Source: a virus
Length of the DNA stretch: 52,578 nt
IMG/VR virus record: IMGVR_UViG_3300042486_000234
Coordinates: 1-52,578 of that record
Direction: 5' to 3' (one strand)
In this document: piece by piece, positions 21,092-29,036 of the stretch
How positions within the stretch are numbered: position 1 is the first letter of the stretch
Layout of the letters: every line of letters starts with the position of its first letter
Translations under genes and position numbers: made by a program
Notes under the pieces: model-generated
What the model saw: the letters and a program-made list of their open reading frames with translations, nothing else
The model's database searches: none
Told to the model about the DNA's origin: nothing

Positions 21092-21760
21092 CTACTGAGC
21101 GTCAAGAATGTCTGTTGCTACTTCCAACAGTTCTGTGCGAGTAGGAATCTTGATAATGCTTGGGTCGTAAGCATTATTCTTCAACACCTTCATAGTGTCT
21201 TCGTCAAATGCTTTGAGGTTCCACTCTTCAAGGTCACGCTCACGCACCATCTGCAAAATGGTTTGTGTCTGTGCTCCCTTACCAGTCTTGGATACTGCCC
21301 AGTAGTTCTTGGACAAAGGTCCTTGGCGTGGGTCAAGGTGGAAGTTCTTAAGTTGGTCAATCAAACGAACGCCAACTTCAAACGACTTAACAATTGCTTC
21401 TTCTTCGTTGCTGAGTACAGCAATGTTGAATGCAAACTTGGTGCTTGGGCGATTGCCTGCATCACAAAGTGGGCAACCGTTTGGGTCATCGTGCAGACAA
21501 ACAAATGACTTCTGGCCTTGGCGACCATCAATCCAGTGTGTGCGGAACGATGCATACGGCTCGTCTTCCAAGAACTTAATGACTTGTGTGTCTTCAGTTA
21601 CCTTAAATCGTTGTGCGTATGGAGATGCTGCTTCTTGTACACGGTCTGCTGCACCCCAACCACGCTTAATGGTTTTAGATGCAGTAGGTGCGCTAACAGC
21701 CTCTGTTTTCTTCGGTGTGATTTCTTGCTCGTCATCTTCGTAATCGTCATAATTTGACAT
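21092..21760 (-). CDS. ssDNA-binding-like protein
   Basis: This gene encodes 222 residues. The N-terminus is acidic and disordered (YDDYEDDEQE). A conserved block VIKFLEDEPYASFRTHWI, FVCLHDDPNGCPLCDAGNRP and FAFNIAVLS follows. C-x-H...C-x2-C forms a zinc site, and the surrounding strands are compatible with an OB fold. I associate this layout with single-stranded DNA-binding proteins next to actinophage polymerases. An acidic tail, usual in such proteins, is at the N-terminus here rather than the C-terminus, so the call is moderate. It lies 5 bases upstream of the polymerase gene. Confidence 0.5.
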   Translation of the reverse strand: MSNYDDYEDDEQEITPKKTEAVSAPTASKTIKRGWGAADRVQEAASPYAQRFKVTEDTQVIKFLEDEPYASFRTHWIDGRQGQKSFVCLHDDPNGCPLCDAGNRPSTKFAFNIAVLSNEEEAIVKSFEVGVRLIDQLKNFHLDPRQGPLSKNYWAVSKTGKGAQTQTILQMVRERDLEEWNLKAFDEDTMKVLKNNAYDPSIIKIPTRTELLEVATDILDAQ

Positions 21761-21782
21761 GATGTACCTTGCTCTTTCAGTG

Positions 21783-22223
21783 TTAATTTGACCAGTGTTC
21801 TTTTATGTGTTTTTTAAAGCCTACCCAATCTGCACCTTTTCCTCGTGGATTGTTGAGTCCAAAGTGTTCAACTGAGTAGAGCAATAACTCTACCTGCTTC
21901 TTGCTGTATAACCTACGCCCTTTCAAAGGTTTTCCAGGAATTTGTTCCCCATCTGGGGTAGCGGTTCTAAATGAAGGAGTAGGTATAAACCCACGTTCTT
22001 CCCACTTCCTGATGGTTCCTGGTTTCCTATCTAGGGCTTTAGCCACCTCACCTACGGTGTAGAAGGCTGTCTTCTCTCCACGAACCGTGTAATAGGTTGC
22101 GTGAAGAAAAACAAATGGGTCATCGTTAACTGCTGGTTTACTGCCTGCCCTGTTTTTGGGCGGCTTCTTACCAGGGTAGTTAGGCAAGTCCCCAAGGAAA
22201 TCGTCTATGCCTTTAATGCCCAA
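21783..22223 (-). CDS. MerR-type helix-turn-helix protein
   Basis: This gene encodes 146 residues from a TTG at 22221-22223, overlapping the gene upstream by 19 bases; the start is uncertain because no ATG lies near. Residues ~54-115 are a MerR-like winged helix: FYTVGEVAKALDRKPGTIRK, WEERGFIPTPSFR and GRRLYSKKQVELLL. The loop between strand and wing (ATPDGEQIPGKPLK) is long. The N-terminus is basic and Pro/Lys-rich. MerR folds bind DNA operators, or serve as excisionase/recombination factors in phages. It sits between helicase and ssDNA-binding genes, so a replication role is as likely as transcription control. Confidence 0.65.
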   Translation of the reverse strand: MGIKGIDDFLGDLPNYPGKKPPKNRAGSKPAVNDDPFVFLHATYYTVRGEKTAFYTVGEVAKALDRKPGTIRKWEERGFIPTPSFRTATPDGEQIPGKPLKGRRLYSKKQVELLLYSVEHFGLNNPRGKGADWVGFKKHIKEHWSN

Positions 22224-22624
22224 GTTTCTTTCTCAACATAAAAGGTTTTAACTTTTTCTTGAATGTCTTCGTCATTCCAAGCAAGACCAAGCAACTTGTC
22301 CTCACTAAGAACTTCAATCACTTCTTTAACTGTATCCCAGTGACCATTCTCTTTAGCCCATGCTTCAGCAGCACTGGTATTGAATGACTTGGAGATACGG
22401 CGTTCACGCTTAAGTTCTACATCACCAAGGTCAATCCAGATGTTTCCTTTTTCGTCTGGCTTACCATGTGCGACCAACATGTCTGTCAATTGTGCCTTAA
22501 GAGCGTCTGTTCGTTTTTGGGTTTGGTCAAGTAGCGACTTGTGGTTTTTATAGTCTTCAACTACTCGCCGTGCATGCGCTTCATCAAATTCTGATGCTGG
22601 TGTTTCTCGTACAATCTTTGCCAT
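22205..22624 (-). CDS. Hypothetical coiled-coil protein (139 aa)
   Basis: This gene encodes 139 residues. The first 70 form a long helix (DEAHARRVVEDYKNHKSL, then LLDQTQKRTDALKAQLTDML), followed by WIDLGDVELKRERRISKSF and a C-terminal FYVEKETWALKA. The layout, a helical hairpin then a small beta unit, resembles single-stranded DNA-annealing or nucleic-acid accessory proteins, but I recognise no family. It starts 2 bases after the SNF2 helicase stop. Confidence 0.55.
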   Translation of the reverse strand: MAKIVRETPASEFDEAHARRVVEDYKNHKSLLDQTQKRTDALKAQLTDMLVAHGKPDEKGNIWIDLGDVELKRERRISKSFNTSAAEAWAKENGHWDTVKEVIEVLSEDKLLGLAWNDEDIQEKVKTFYVEKETWALKA

Positions 22625-22625
22625 G

Positions 22626-24170
22626 TTATACCTCGCTGTTTGTTAAGAACGAAGACAGTGCGCCTAAGTTCAGTTGAAAGTTTCCCTTACTGTCGTACCC
22701 ACCGTCAACAAAGGCTTTATTGATGTTTCTCTTCTCTTGCAACATTTCGTATTGTCTTTCCTCAATACTGCCCTTCATAACGAATGACACGATATTAACG
22801 TGTGGAAACTCAGATGACAACCTGATAATTCTGGCTTCTCTTTGGTCCAATTTTCCAGCACTCCAAGGAAGGTCATAGGAAATCAAGTAGTTAGCCACGG
22901 GTAAGTCTACGCCGTAACCACCAGCATCAGATGACAAGAACAGCCTTGTGTTCTGGTCTGTAGCAAATTGTTGCTTGGCTTTATCTCTAGATAAAGTATC
23001 CATTCCACCCATAAACAATACGCTGTTAGTAAGGTGTTTAGTTGCTTCTTGAATAAGTTTAAGATTGTTCTTAAAAAATGAAAACAATACAATTTTGTTT
23101 TTAGGGTCTTCATTAAGAACATCTTCAATGTACTGAAGTACAGCATCTAACTTAGGAGTGTTGTACTTACCTGAAAGCATTCCACGAGAAATAATGTCTG
23201 CGGAATAGCGACTTCCTCCAGCAGTCTTATCATCCATAAACAAACAAGCAGATATATGTACTAATTGTGGGTTATCGCAGAACATGCGAAGAGTTGTAAG
23301 TTTGGACATAATGTCACCTTGTGCATCACCTGCACCAGCATTACCGTAGTAGTTAGCCCACAAATCAAAACTACGACCATGTTGTGTAACTGCTTTCTGA
23401 ATTGCTTGTAACAACTCTTCAGCAATTACCTTGTATGTTGCTGCACCTGCTGAATCAAATGGAACAGGAATGAAGTGGTTAATAACCTGGGGTAACTGGT
23501 CTTGAATGTCCTCACGGGTTTTACGAACCATTACATCTTTCATGCTCTCATGTAATGATTTGAGGTTTCGGTATCTGCTTGGCTTGCCAAAGTGGTCACG
23601 GACAATAAAGGTTCGGTCAAACACTTCGTACTTACCCAATACTGCTGGGTCAACAAACTCCATAATTGAAAACAACTCTTCTGGTCTGTTCTCAATTGGT
23701 TGACCCGTAAGTGCAAATCTGTAATGGTACTTTTTACCTATGCGCTTGATTAACCTTGAGCGCTTGGTTCTTGGTGTTTTAATCATTGTTGCTTCGTCAA
23801 CCACAATGGCATCAAACTTATGTTTTTCAAAATCTGCAAGGTCGTTAGCCAGTGACTCTGGGTTTACAATTACATATTGAGAACTCAATGCTGTACGCCA
23901 CAGTTTCTTGCGAGCAGCAACAGTCCCATCAATCACAATAGAAGATGAATCAGTAAACTTTTTAATTTCACGGTCCCATTGATATTTAAGAGATGACGGA
24001 ACAACAACAAGAACTTTGGTCACTTCTTTGGATGCCAACAATGTTTCTAGTGCGGAGATGGTGGTTACTGTTTTACCAGCACCCATCACAAGAGCAAGAA
24101 GCATTTGACCACGGTCAATCATCAACTCGGTGGCCTCTTCTTGAAACGGATACAACTTACCCTTAAACAC
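22626..24170 (-). CDS. SNF2-family DEAD-like helicase/translocase
   Basis: This gene encodes 514 residues from GTG 24168-24170, overlapping the primase end by 8 bases. The first RecA-like half has LYPFQEEA (Q motif), MGAGKT (29-34), VVVPSSLKYQW, VVDEAT (123-128) and LTGQPIENRPEELF. The second half has KIVLFSFFKNN, RLFLSSDAGGYGVDLPVA and a final IIRLSSEF with Q-R-E-A-R-I-I-R. These are the standard motifs I-VI of SNF2 proteins in a compact form, as in phage enzymes that remodel forks or displace proteins. Confidence 0.85.
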   Translation of the reverse strand: MFKGKLYPFQEEATELMIDRGQMLLALVMGAGKTVTTISALETLLASKEVTKVLVVVPSSLKYQWDREIKKFTDSSSIVIDGTVAARKKLWRTALSSQYVIVNPESLANDLADFEKHKFDAIVVDEATMIKTPRTKRSRLIKRIGKKYHYRFALTGQPIENRPEELFSIMEFVDPAVLGKYEVFDRTFIVRDHFGKPSRYRNLKSLHESMKDVMVRKTREDIQDQLPQVINHFIPVPFDSAGAATYKVIAEELLQAIQKAVTQHGRSFDLWANYYGNAGAGDAQGDIMSKLTTLRMFCDNPQLVHISACLFMDDKTAGGSRYSADIISRGMLSGKYNTPKLDAVLQYIEDVLNEDPKNKIVLFSFFKNNLKLIQEATKHLTNSVLFMGGMDTLSRDKAKQQFATDQNTRLFLSSDAGGYGVDLPVANYLISYDLPWSAGKLDQREARIIRLSSEFPHVNIVSFVMKGSIEERQYEMLQEKRNINKAFVDGGYDSKGNFQLNLGALSSFLTNSEV

Positions 24171-25089
24171 TTAACCACCAGGGAAATACTGAGGCGTTTT
24201 TAAGTGCTGTGATAATTTCGTCTTGAGTCATGTCACCGATGTCTTTTGCGTTCGTGTGTGCGTAGTGTATATATTTTATACCATTCCTGAAGGATGGTAG
24301 TTGCTTTTTAAGCCTTTTTGCGGAGTCAATACCTGCATCGTCATTGTCCATTGCAATGATAAGAGTGTCCACATGGTCTGAAAGAATCCTAATCTGTTCT
24401 TTACTAACCGCAGCACCAAAGGTAGCCAAACCACGAACACCGTTAGCAACTGTGTGAATACGAGCAACGTCTAACGGGGACTCAACAAGAACCGCAGTCT
24501 TCTTGTCCAGTTTGTCAATACCGAACAATGTCGCAGATTTCTTTACACCAATTGGATAGTTGCGAACCTTTGATGGTTCTTTCTCTTGCCAGCCAAGCAA
24601 CTCTCCCATTGGAGAAACAATCGGCAAAATCCAAGCCTGCTTCTTTTCGTCAAACCTGATGCCATACTTTCGTGCAGACTCTCGGTCAATGCCACGAGTC
24701 CATAACCAATCGTCAGATGGTGCAGAGAATGCACTAAACATCTTCCAATCAACTTCTGGCTTTACTACCTCAACTGGTTCTGCTGTGAGTCTCTCTAACC
24801 CAGTCTCAATGAGAAAAGAATGTACTGCAATAATGCTGTCAGGTTCACCTGTCAATTCAGAAACAAGCGTGGACAAAGTTCCTTTAGCACCGCATGAGTA
24901 ACAAATCCACAAACCGCTACGTGCGTTCATGGACCATGATGGTGAGTTGTCTGCTTTACCTGTGGTCTTTTCATGCACAGGGCAACACGCAGAAATCTCT
25001 TTCTCACCTACACGCTTTACCTTGACACCTAAACGTGACAAGACATCAGCAATGTCAGTAATACCAGTTGTCCCTGTCGCTGTCATCAT
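24163..25089 (-). CDS. dnaG: DnaG-type DNA primase
   Basis: This gene encodes 308 residues. The zinc-binding start has CCPVHEK (C36, H39) and WICYSCGAKG (C63, C66). A TOPRIM core follows: AVLVESPLDVAR with E203, FGAAVS, and IIAMDNDDAG (D248, D250). It is shorter than bacterial primase and lacks the C-terminal helicase-binding domain, as expected for a phage primase that works with DnaB. It overlaps the DnaB gene by 35 bases, a strong hint of joint synthesis. Confidence 0.85.
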   Translation of the reverse strand: MMTATGTTGITDIADVLSRLGVKVKRVGEKEISACCPVHEKTTGKADNSPSWSMNARSGLWICYSCGAKGTLSTLVSELTGEPDSIIAVHSFLIETGLERLTAEPVEVVKPEVDWKMFSAFSAPSDDWLWTRGIDRESARKYGIRFDEKKQAWILPIVSPMGELLGWQEKEPSKVRNYPIGVKKSATLFGIDKLDKKTAVLVESPLDVARIHTVANGVRGLATFGAAVSKEQIRILSDHVDTLIIAMDNDDAGIDSAKRLKKQLPSFRNGIKYIHYAHTNAKDIGDMTQDEIITALKNASVFPWWLSV

Positions 25090-26320
25090 TCTCTCCCTCT
25101 TCTCCTACTTCTGTAAAGTCCATGTTGTTCCAGTCCCAGTTAATTCGGATTTCTCCAGATGGGGCAGAACGAGCAATAACTACACGAATGATTCCTTGGT
25201 TCTCAATGTCTGGGTCAGACTCAACAGCAAGTACCAAGTCAGAGTCTTGAGCAAACGATGAGGTGTAACCGATTGAGTCAACAGTTACTCTGCGTGACTT
25301 CTTGTTACCTAACTTCCACGAAAGAACCTGTGTAGTACCAACAATTGGAATGTCAGCATTTTGAGCAAGTCGCTTTAACGAACGAGTGATGTTAGTCAAG
25401 GCTTGTGGCGAACCTTTTGGTTCTCCCTGCTCGTCATCCATGAGGTACACACCGTCAACAAACAAAATGTCTGGTTTGTATTCCTGAACTTTTGCCGCTA
25501 GTGAACTTACTGTAGTAAGTGACGAGGTGTCTTCAGTAATGATAAATGGGTGCATGTTCTTGCGTAGTCGCAATGACTCACGCACTTTTTCAAACTCCTG
25601 GTCAGAAAGACTTGCTCTCAAGATATTGCTGTATGGAACTTTGGCAACAATCGCATCGTAACGTGCGGCTTGTTCTTCAGCCGACATTTCAAATGAAACA
25701 AACAGTGGTCGCTTACCGTGAATGTGGGCAGCGTTAGCCATCATCAAGGTCATCAATGATTTACCCTTCTTTGCTTCACCAACGAATGTAATTAACTGTT
25801 GAGGGCGAAGACCTGAAGTAATGCGGTCAAGTCCGTTAATCCCAGTGGGGATACCACGCAGAGAGTTTGGCATCTTGCGAAGTTCGTCATACTTTTCTAA
25901 TCGTGCTTCCCAAGTCTCAATAAGGTTTACATCTCGTAGGCGAGCAACATCTGCTCCAGCCTTTTGAACGCCTGCGGCAAGCAACTTAAATGCTTCACTT
26001 GTATCACCAGCGTTAAGTGCAGGCATCGCTGCTGACATGGCTTCAACAAGGTTGCGTTGTCGGTAGCCAGCGTAGAGTTCATCAACCAATGCAGTGAATG
26101 GTTCTTGTTTGGCATCAACTACTTTTACTTCACCAAACTCCAAACTGAGCGCACGTTCAGTTGGAACTGAACCATGATTACGCCAGTAGGTAATTACCCA
26201 TGACCAAATCTGGCCCCACTCTTTAGTGAAGTGGTCGGCTTTTACACCGTGCTTTAATGGGTATGAAACGTCTTGCTCATTGATTACTTTGCTGATTAAG
26301 AGTTGTTCTGCACTAGCCAT
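25055..26320 (-). CDS. dnaB: DnaB-like replicative helicase
   Basis: This gene encodes 421 residues. The N-terminal helical domain (LLISKVINEQDVSYPLK...) is the DnaB N-domain type. The RecA-like motor starts at GIPTGINGLDRITSGL. Walker A is GEAKKGKS (181-188), VSFEMSAEEQAARYDAI is the H1a region, and DILFVDGVYLMDD is Walker B. GTTQVLSWK is motif H3, and the late RSAPSGEI motif with an acidic tail is typical. It unwinds the fork as a hexamer. The neighbouring DnaC-like ATPase should load it. Confidence 0.9.
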   Translation of the reverse strand: MASAEQLLISKVINEQDVSYPLKHGVKADHFTKEWGQIWSWVITYWRNHGSVPTERALSLEFGEVKVVDAKQEPFTALVDELYAGYRQRNLVEAMSAAMPALNAGDTSEAFKLLAAGVQKAGADVARLRDVNLIETWEARLEKYDELRKMPNSLRGIPTGINGLDRITSGLRPQQLITFVGEAKKGKSLMTLMMANAAHIHGKRPLFVSFEMSAEEQAARYDAIVAKVPYSNILRASLSDQEFEKVRESLRLRKNMHPFIITEDTSSLTTVSSLAAKVQEYKPDILFVDGVYLMDDEQGEPKGSPQALTNITRSLKRLAQNADIPIVGTTQVLSWKLGNKKSRRVTVDSIGYTSSFAQDSDLVLAVESDPDIENQGIIRVVIARSAPSGEIRINWDWNNMDFTEVGEEGENDDSDRDNWYY

Positions 26321-26760
26321 CAGTTATTCCACGCAGTCTTTGATGAGACTACGGTTGCCCTGAGTCCAATTAATTTGTAATGCTCTTGGTCTGCAACATA
26401 AATCTGAGTGATACCACGATTGATGCTGAGGTCATAAGCAAGTTCTTTGATGTCTTGATATGCAACCACGTTTGTTGAAATCCCCTTTTTGAGTAACCAC
26501 CTGTCTATCGCATCAGCGACTTGAGGTGGAAGCAGTGTATAAACCTCTGTACCTATTCCCAACCTGTTTACTGCGTCACTCAAAGATTTTATGGGAAGAG
26601 TATTTGGTTCCCACAGACGGAGGTACGAATCCCATTTCTCATTGCGTAAATAATAAGATGCCTTAACTTTTGCCAAGCCTTCTGGAGGATTAGCAAGCAC
26701 ACCCTCAAACATGGTTGCTTGAGAACGAGCAGTAAACGAAGACAGGTCATTACCTTGCAT
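26320..26760 (-). CDS. Hypothetical protein between DnaB and its loader (146 aa)
   Basis: I choose ATG 26758-26760 (AGGACTAGTCAAC upstream); a TTG ten codons earlier is in frame but overlaps the loader gene more deeply. The product is 146 residues, with a VKASYYLRNEKWDSYLRLWE motif and alternating strands and helices in the second half (NVVAYQDIKELAYDLS, ITQIYVADQEHYKLIGLRAT). It is unknown to me. Conservation of position next to DnaB/DnaC suggests a replication accessory role. Confidence 0.55.
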   Translation of the reverse strand: MQGNDLSSFTARSQATMFEGVLANPPEGLAKVKASYYLRNEKWDSYLRLWEPNTLPIKSLSDAVNRLGIGTEVYTLLPPQVADAIDRWLLKKGISTNVVAYQDIKELAYDLSINRGITQIYVADQEHYKLIGLRATVVSSKTAWNN

Positions 26761-27391
26761 GTTGACTAGTCCTGTAATCCTTTCCTTCAAACGGAATCTG
26801 AAGCGTTGAGTCTTGAAGAATTGATGACAAGCGTGGTCCGTAAACTTTTGCTAAAGATGCAATGGTGTATTCGGAAGTAACGATAGTAATCAACTTCTGT
26901 TCATACCGACTGTTCAACAATGATACAAGAGCACCTTTTGTAAAATCAGTTTTCTTCTCAGCACCAAGACCGTCAAGCACCACAATGTCGTAAACCGAAT
27001 TGAGGTACTTAAGCATGTACTCATCGCCGTACTCTTCTGGCAACTCCCCGTCATTACGAATCTCATCGTAAGAGGCTTCAACAAACTTTTCGGTAGTGAT
27101 AAAGAAACCACCAACTTGTTTAGTTGCCAGTAACTCTGTCAACATTGCAGAAGCAAGGTGAGTTTTTCCTGTGCCAGTTGTTCCGCATAAATACAAACCT
27201 TCTCCGTTTGTACGGTTGTCATCAAAGTTCCCCATCCATCCACGAATGGCCTTGACAACACCCCAACTACCAACTTCTTCGTTGTAGTTTTCTAAAGTCT
27301 TATCTGCATACCTACGAGGAATGTGTGCGTTGGATACACGCTCTTTTGGTTGGCGGTTGCGCCAGTAACGAGGACCATGCCAATCAGTCAT
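26750..27391 (-). CDS. DnaC-like helicase-loader ATPase
   Basis: I use ATG 27389-27391 (GGAG ten bases upstream); an in-frame ATG nine codons earlier lies inside the previous gene. The product is 213 residues. CGTTGTGKTHLASAML is Walker A with the following helix, DIVVLDGLG is Walker B (Gly in place of the second acidic residue), and ITIVTSEYTIASL is sensor I. The N-terminus is basic (WRNRQPKER). DnaC/DnaI-type proteins deliver DnaB to origins. With the initiator gene upstream this mirrors lambda O-P. Confidence 0.8.
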   Translation of the reverse strand: MTDWHGPRYWRNRQPKERVSNAHIPRRYADKTLENYNEEVGSWGVVKAIRGWMGNFDDNRTNGEGLYLCGTTGTGKTHLASAMLTELLATKQVGGFFITTEKFVEASYDEIRNDGELPEEYGDEYMLKYLNSVYDIVVLDGLGAEKKTDFTKGALVSLLNSRYEQKLITIVTSEYTIASLAKVYGPRLSSILQDSTLQIPFEGKDYRTSQHAR

Positions 27392-27791
27392 TAAGGTACT
27401 TCTCCAATCGTGGGTCAAACTTCATCTGGTCTTGTGCGGTCTGCACTGTACTGCCCTGAACACGTGCGAACAACTCACCTCTTCTTGCAGCAAATGCTCG
27501 CCACGGAGTTTCTTGTTCTTTTAATGGTGTTCGTTTAATATCATCAGCAAACAAGTCAATCATTTGGTAAATCTGTTCATGTGTTACCGAGTCTGCAACC
27601 ATTGTGCTAAAGATTTTCATCATGGCTGGACCGTTAACAGGGGCGTTTAAAGACATAGACATACCAGAAGTCCTATCGTGAAGGTATGCAACTAAATCTT
27701 TAAGGTTCTTCTTCTTTGTTGGTTCAGCCTTCGGCTTGTCTTCATCAGCGCCGATTACTTTGACATCCCAGTCATCGTGTTTCTTTTTCAC
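27384..27791 (-). CDS. Replication accessory protein (135 aa), unidentified
   Basis: This gene encodes 135 residues from GTG 27789-27791, overlapping the initiator stop (GTGA) and itself overlapping the loader gene. The N-terminus is Lys-rich and disordered. The rest is helical, with MSMSLNAPVNGPAMMKIFST and ETPWRAFAARRGELFARV. Its position, between initiator and loader, suggests a bridging role. No family is recognised. Confidence 0.5.
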   Translation of the reverse strand: MKKKHDDWDVKVIGADEDKPKAEPTKKKNLKDLVAYLHDRTSGMSMSLNAPVNGPAMMKIFSTMVADSVTHEQIYQMIDLFADDIKRTPLKEQETPWRAFAARRGELFARVQGSTVQTAQDQMKFDPRLEKYLND

Positions 27792-28303
27792 TCCGCCTCC
27801 AAGTTTTTAATCTGGCGCATCCACCTAGGGTCTTGAAGCATAAAAGTAGGAATTTTTCTATCTTTCTTTTTGGCTCCCTCTAGGGAATGATTAGTCTCTA
27901 TAGATTGGGTGTCAGGGGTGACACCCTCCGAGGGTGTCGCTGGTGACACTAGGGGGGTGTCACTGCTGACACTATGGGGGGTGTCGCTGGTGACACCCTC
28001 CCTGGATTTCGGGTTGTTAAAGTCAACGGTGTACAAGTTTGTTTTGTTGTTTCCAGCCGAGGCTTTACGAATAGTTTTTCGGAGCACCCCAGCAGACTCA
28101 ATCCGCTTCATGGCACGGATAATCGTGCTCCTACCCAAACCTGTCTTTTCAGCAAGGTGGTCGTAAGACGTAGTGAATTGCTGTGTGTCATTGTCCATGT
28201 ACTTCAAAGCGTTTACTAGTACGCATAGGGCTACTGGGTCGTTTCCGATGTACTCCATGACCCAACTTGGAATCGGGATAAAGGTTCCACTGAACTTTGC
28301 CAT
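27788..28303 (-). CDS. Winged-helix replication initiator (lambda O-like), iterons inside the gene
   Basis: This gene encodes 171 residues. Residues ~20-95 form a winged helix: DPVALCVLVNALKYMD, TTSYDHLAEKTGLGRSTIIR, MKRIESAGVLRKTIRK, TNLYTVDF. A Ser/Thr/Pro linker (about 100-133), made of near-repeats such as GVTSDTP, VSSDTP and GVTPDTQ, is encoded by four DNA iterons. The C-terminus (KDRKIPTFMLQDPRWMRQ, ~147-164) may contact the loader. An N-terminal DNA-binding domain, a linker encoded by its own binding sites and a short C-terminal partner-binding part is the design of lambda O. The ATG follows GAGGAGAAATTCAAAC. Confidence 0.75.
   Translation of the reverse strand: MAKFSGTFIPIPSWVMEYIGNDPVALCVLVNALKYMDNDTQQFTTSYDHLAEKTGLGRSTIIRAMKRIESAGVLRKTIRKASAGNNKTNLYTVDFNNPKSREGVTSDTPHSVSSDTPLVSPATPSEGVTPDTQSIETNHSLEGAKKKDRKIPTFMLQDPRWMRQIKNLEAE
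27907..28004. repeat. Four ~18-bp dyad iterons, candidate replication origin
   Basis: On the plus strand GGGTGTC-N3-G[GC]TGACAC[CT] begins at 27907, 27932, 27955 and 27979 (steps of 25, 23 and 24 bases). GGTGTC and GACACC are inverted, so each unit is an interrupted palindrome. The lower-coordinate flank (27841-27900) is about two-thirds A/T and could melt. The repeats lie inside the initiator gene and encode its Ser/Thr/Pro linker, as in lambda ori. Confidence 0.75.
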
Positions 28304-28342
28304 GTTTGAATTTCTCCTCTTTGTGTGTTAACATTTGGTTAT

Positions 28343-28442
28343 GAGAAGGACTTCTTCCTTCTCTGCCATCCCTGGTTTCCCCTTTCTACAGGGTTGGCTT
28401 TTAGGATTGAGGGTGGCAGGGTTTCCTTCTTTGACCTGCCAC
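28343..28442 (-). promoter_or_regulatory. Three hairpins in the leader of the initiator gene
   Basis: The 145-base gap before the initiator gene holds three stems. GTGGCAGG/CCTGCCAC is at 28413-28420 and 28435-28442. GCCAtCCCTG/CAGGGtTGGC is at 28365-28374 and 28389-28398. GAGAAGGA/TCCTTCTC is at 28343-28350 and 28356-28363. The first two have 14-base loops with matching sequence (transcript TCAAAGAAGGAAAC and TAGAAAGGGGAAAC, identical at nine of 14 positions). No T-run follows any of them. A regulated leader or protein-binding RNA is likely; a conventional promoter could not be picked out. Confidence 0.6.
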
Positions 28443-28448
28443 TCTCTC

Positions 28449-29027
28449 CTATAACTGTTTGGTCTGAATAGACCCGTCAGAATAGACTGTAATCTGCATT
28501 ACAGGCTTTACAACGGTCAAAACCTTCTCCATGCGTGGGGTAGACACTACTTCAGGTTTTGGCTCATCCTGGGGCTTCCTAGTGGCCTCTGAGGGGGTAT
28601 GACCAGGGTCTACCGCTAGTGGAGCAAGCCCATTGGTCAGTTCCAAGCATTCAAGGTTTCGGTCACTTGCCCCAAAAACCAGTTCTTTGGTCAGTTCCGT
28701 AGGTTCTCCAGACTCGTCTGTATCAAACAATACAAGGACTTTAAGTGTGTTCTCTGAGATGGTTTGGGCTTGTGCAAAAGCATCTTCTACAAGATTCTCC
28801 ATGTGGTAGACAATCAAAGAAGCGTCAAGAACTGACGGGTGTACTTTTCCTGTTGAGTACACAATGAATTTTTCATTGCGAGTAATAAGCCAGTCAAGGA
28901 CTCGTGCTTGACCTGCGGTTGGTTTACCTGTCCAAATGACATGGAAGCAAGTTCCTTGTGTGTCGTTCAGCCCAGTTTCAATTACGTTTGCGGAAGCGTT
29001 TCCTGTTCCACCGATTAAGTATTCCAT
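28449..29027 (-). CDS. Hypothetical protein (192 aa)
   Basis: This gene encodes 192 residues. Alternating strands and helices (MEYLIGGTGNASANVIE, TCFHVIWTG, EKFIVYSTG, ASLIVYHMENL, TLKVLVLFDTDES) give a Rossmann-like impression for residues 1-135. A Pro/Glu linker (~138-162) and a C-terminal beta strand pair (MQITVYSDGSIQTKQL) follow. It is not recognised. It is the last gene before the structured leader of the initiator and the first after the tail module. Confidence 0.55.
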   Translation of the reverse strand: MEYLIGGTGNASANVIETGLNDTQGTCFHVIWTGKPTAGQARVLDWLITRNEKFIVYSTGKVHPSVLDASLIVYHMENLVEDAFAQAQTISENTLKVLVLFDTDESGEPTELTKELVFGASDRNLECLELTNGLAPLAVDPGHTPSEATRKPQDEPKPEVVSTPRMEKVLTVVKPVMQITVYSDGSIQTKQL

Positions 29028-29036
29028 GTTGTTTCC

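Noticed and set aside
28328-28369. A 13-codon frame (MAEKEEVLLITKC) in the leader of the initiator gene
   Set aside because: It lies within the hairpin region; a purine-rich GGGG stretch precedes it but its spacing to the ATG is poor, and nothing else supports it. It is possible as a leader peptide, but I did not list it.
28413-28442. First leader hairpin read as a terminator for the tail operon
   Set aside because: It starts a few bases after the stop of the 192-aa gene, but no T-run follows the stem on the minus strand. The loop similarity to the second hairpin points to regulation rather than termination.
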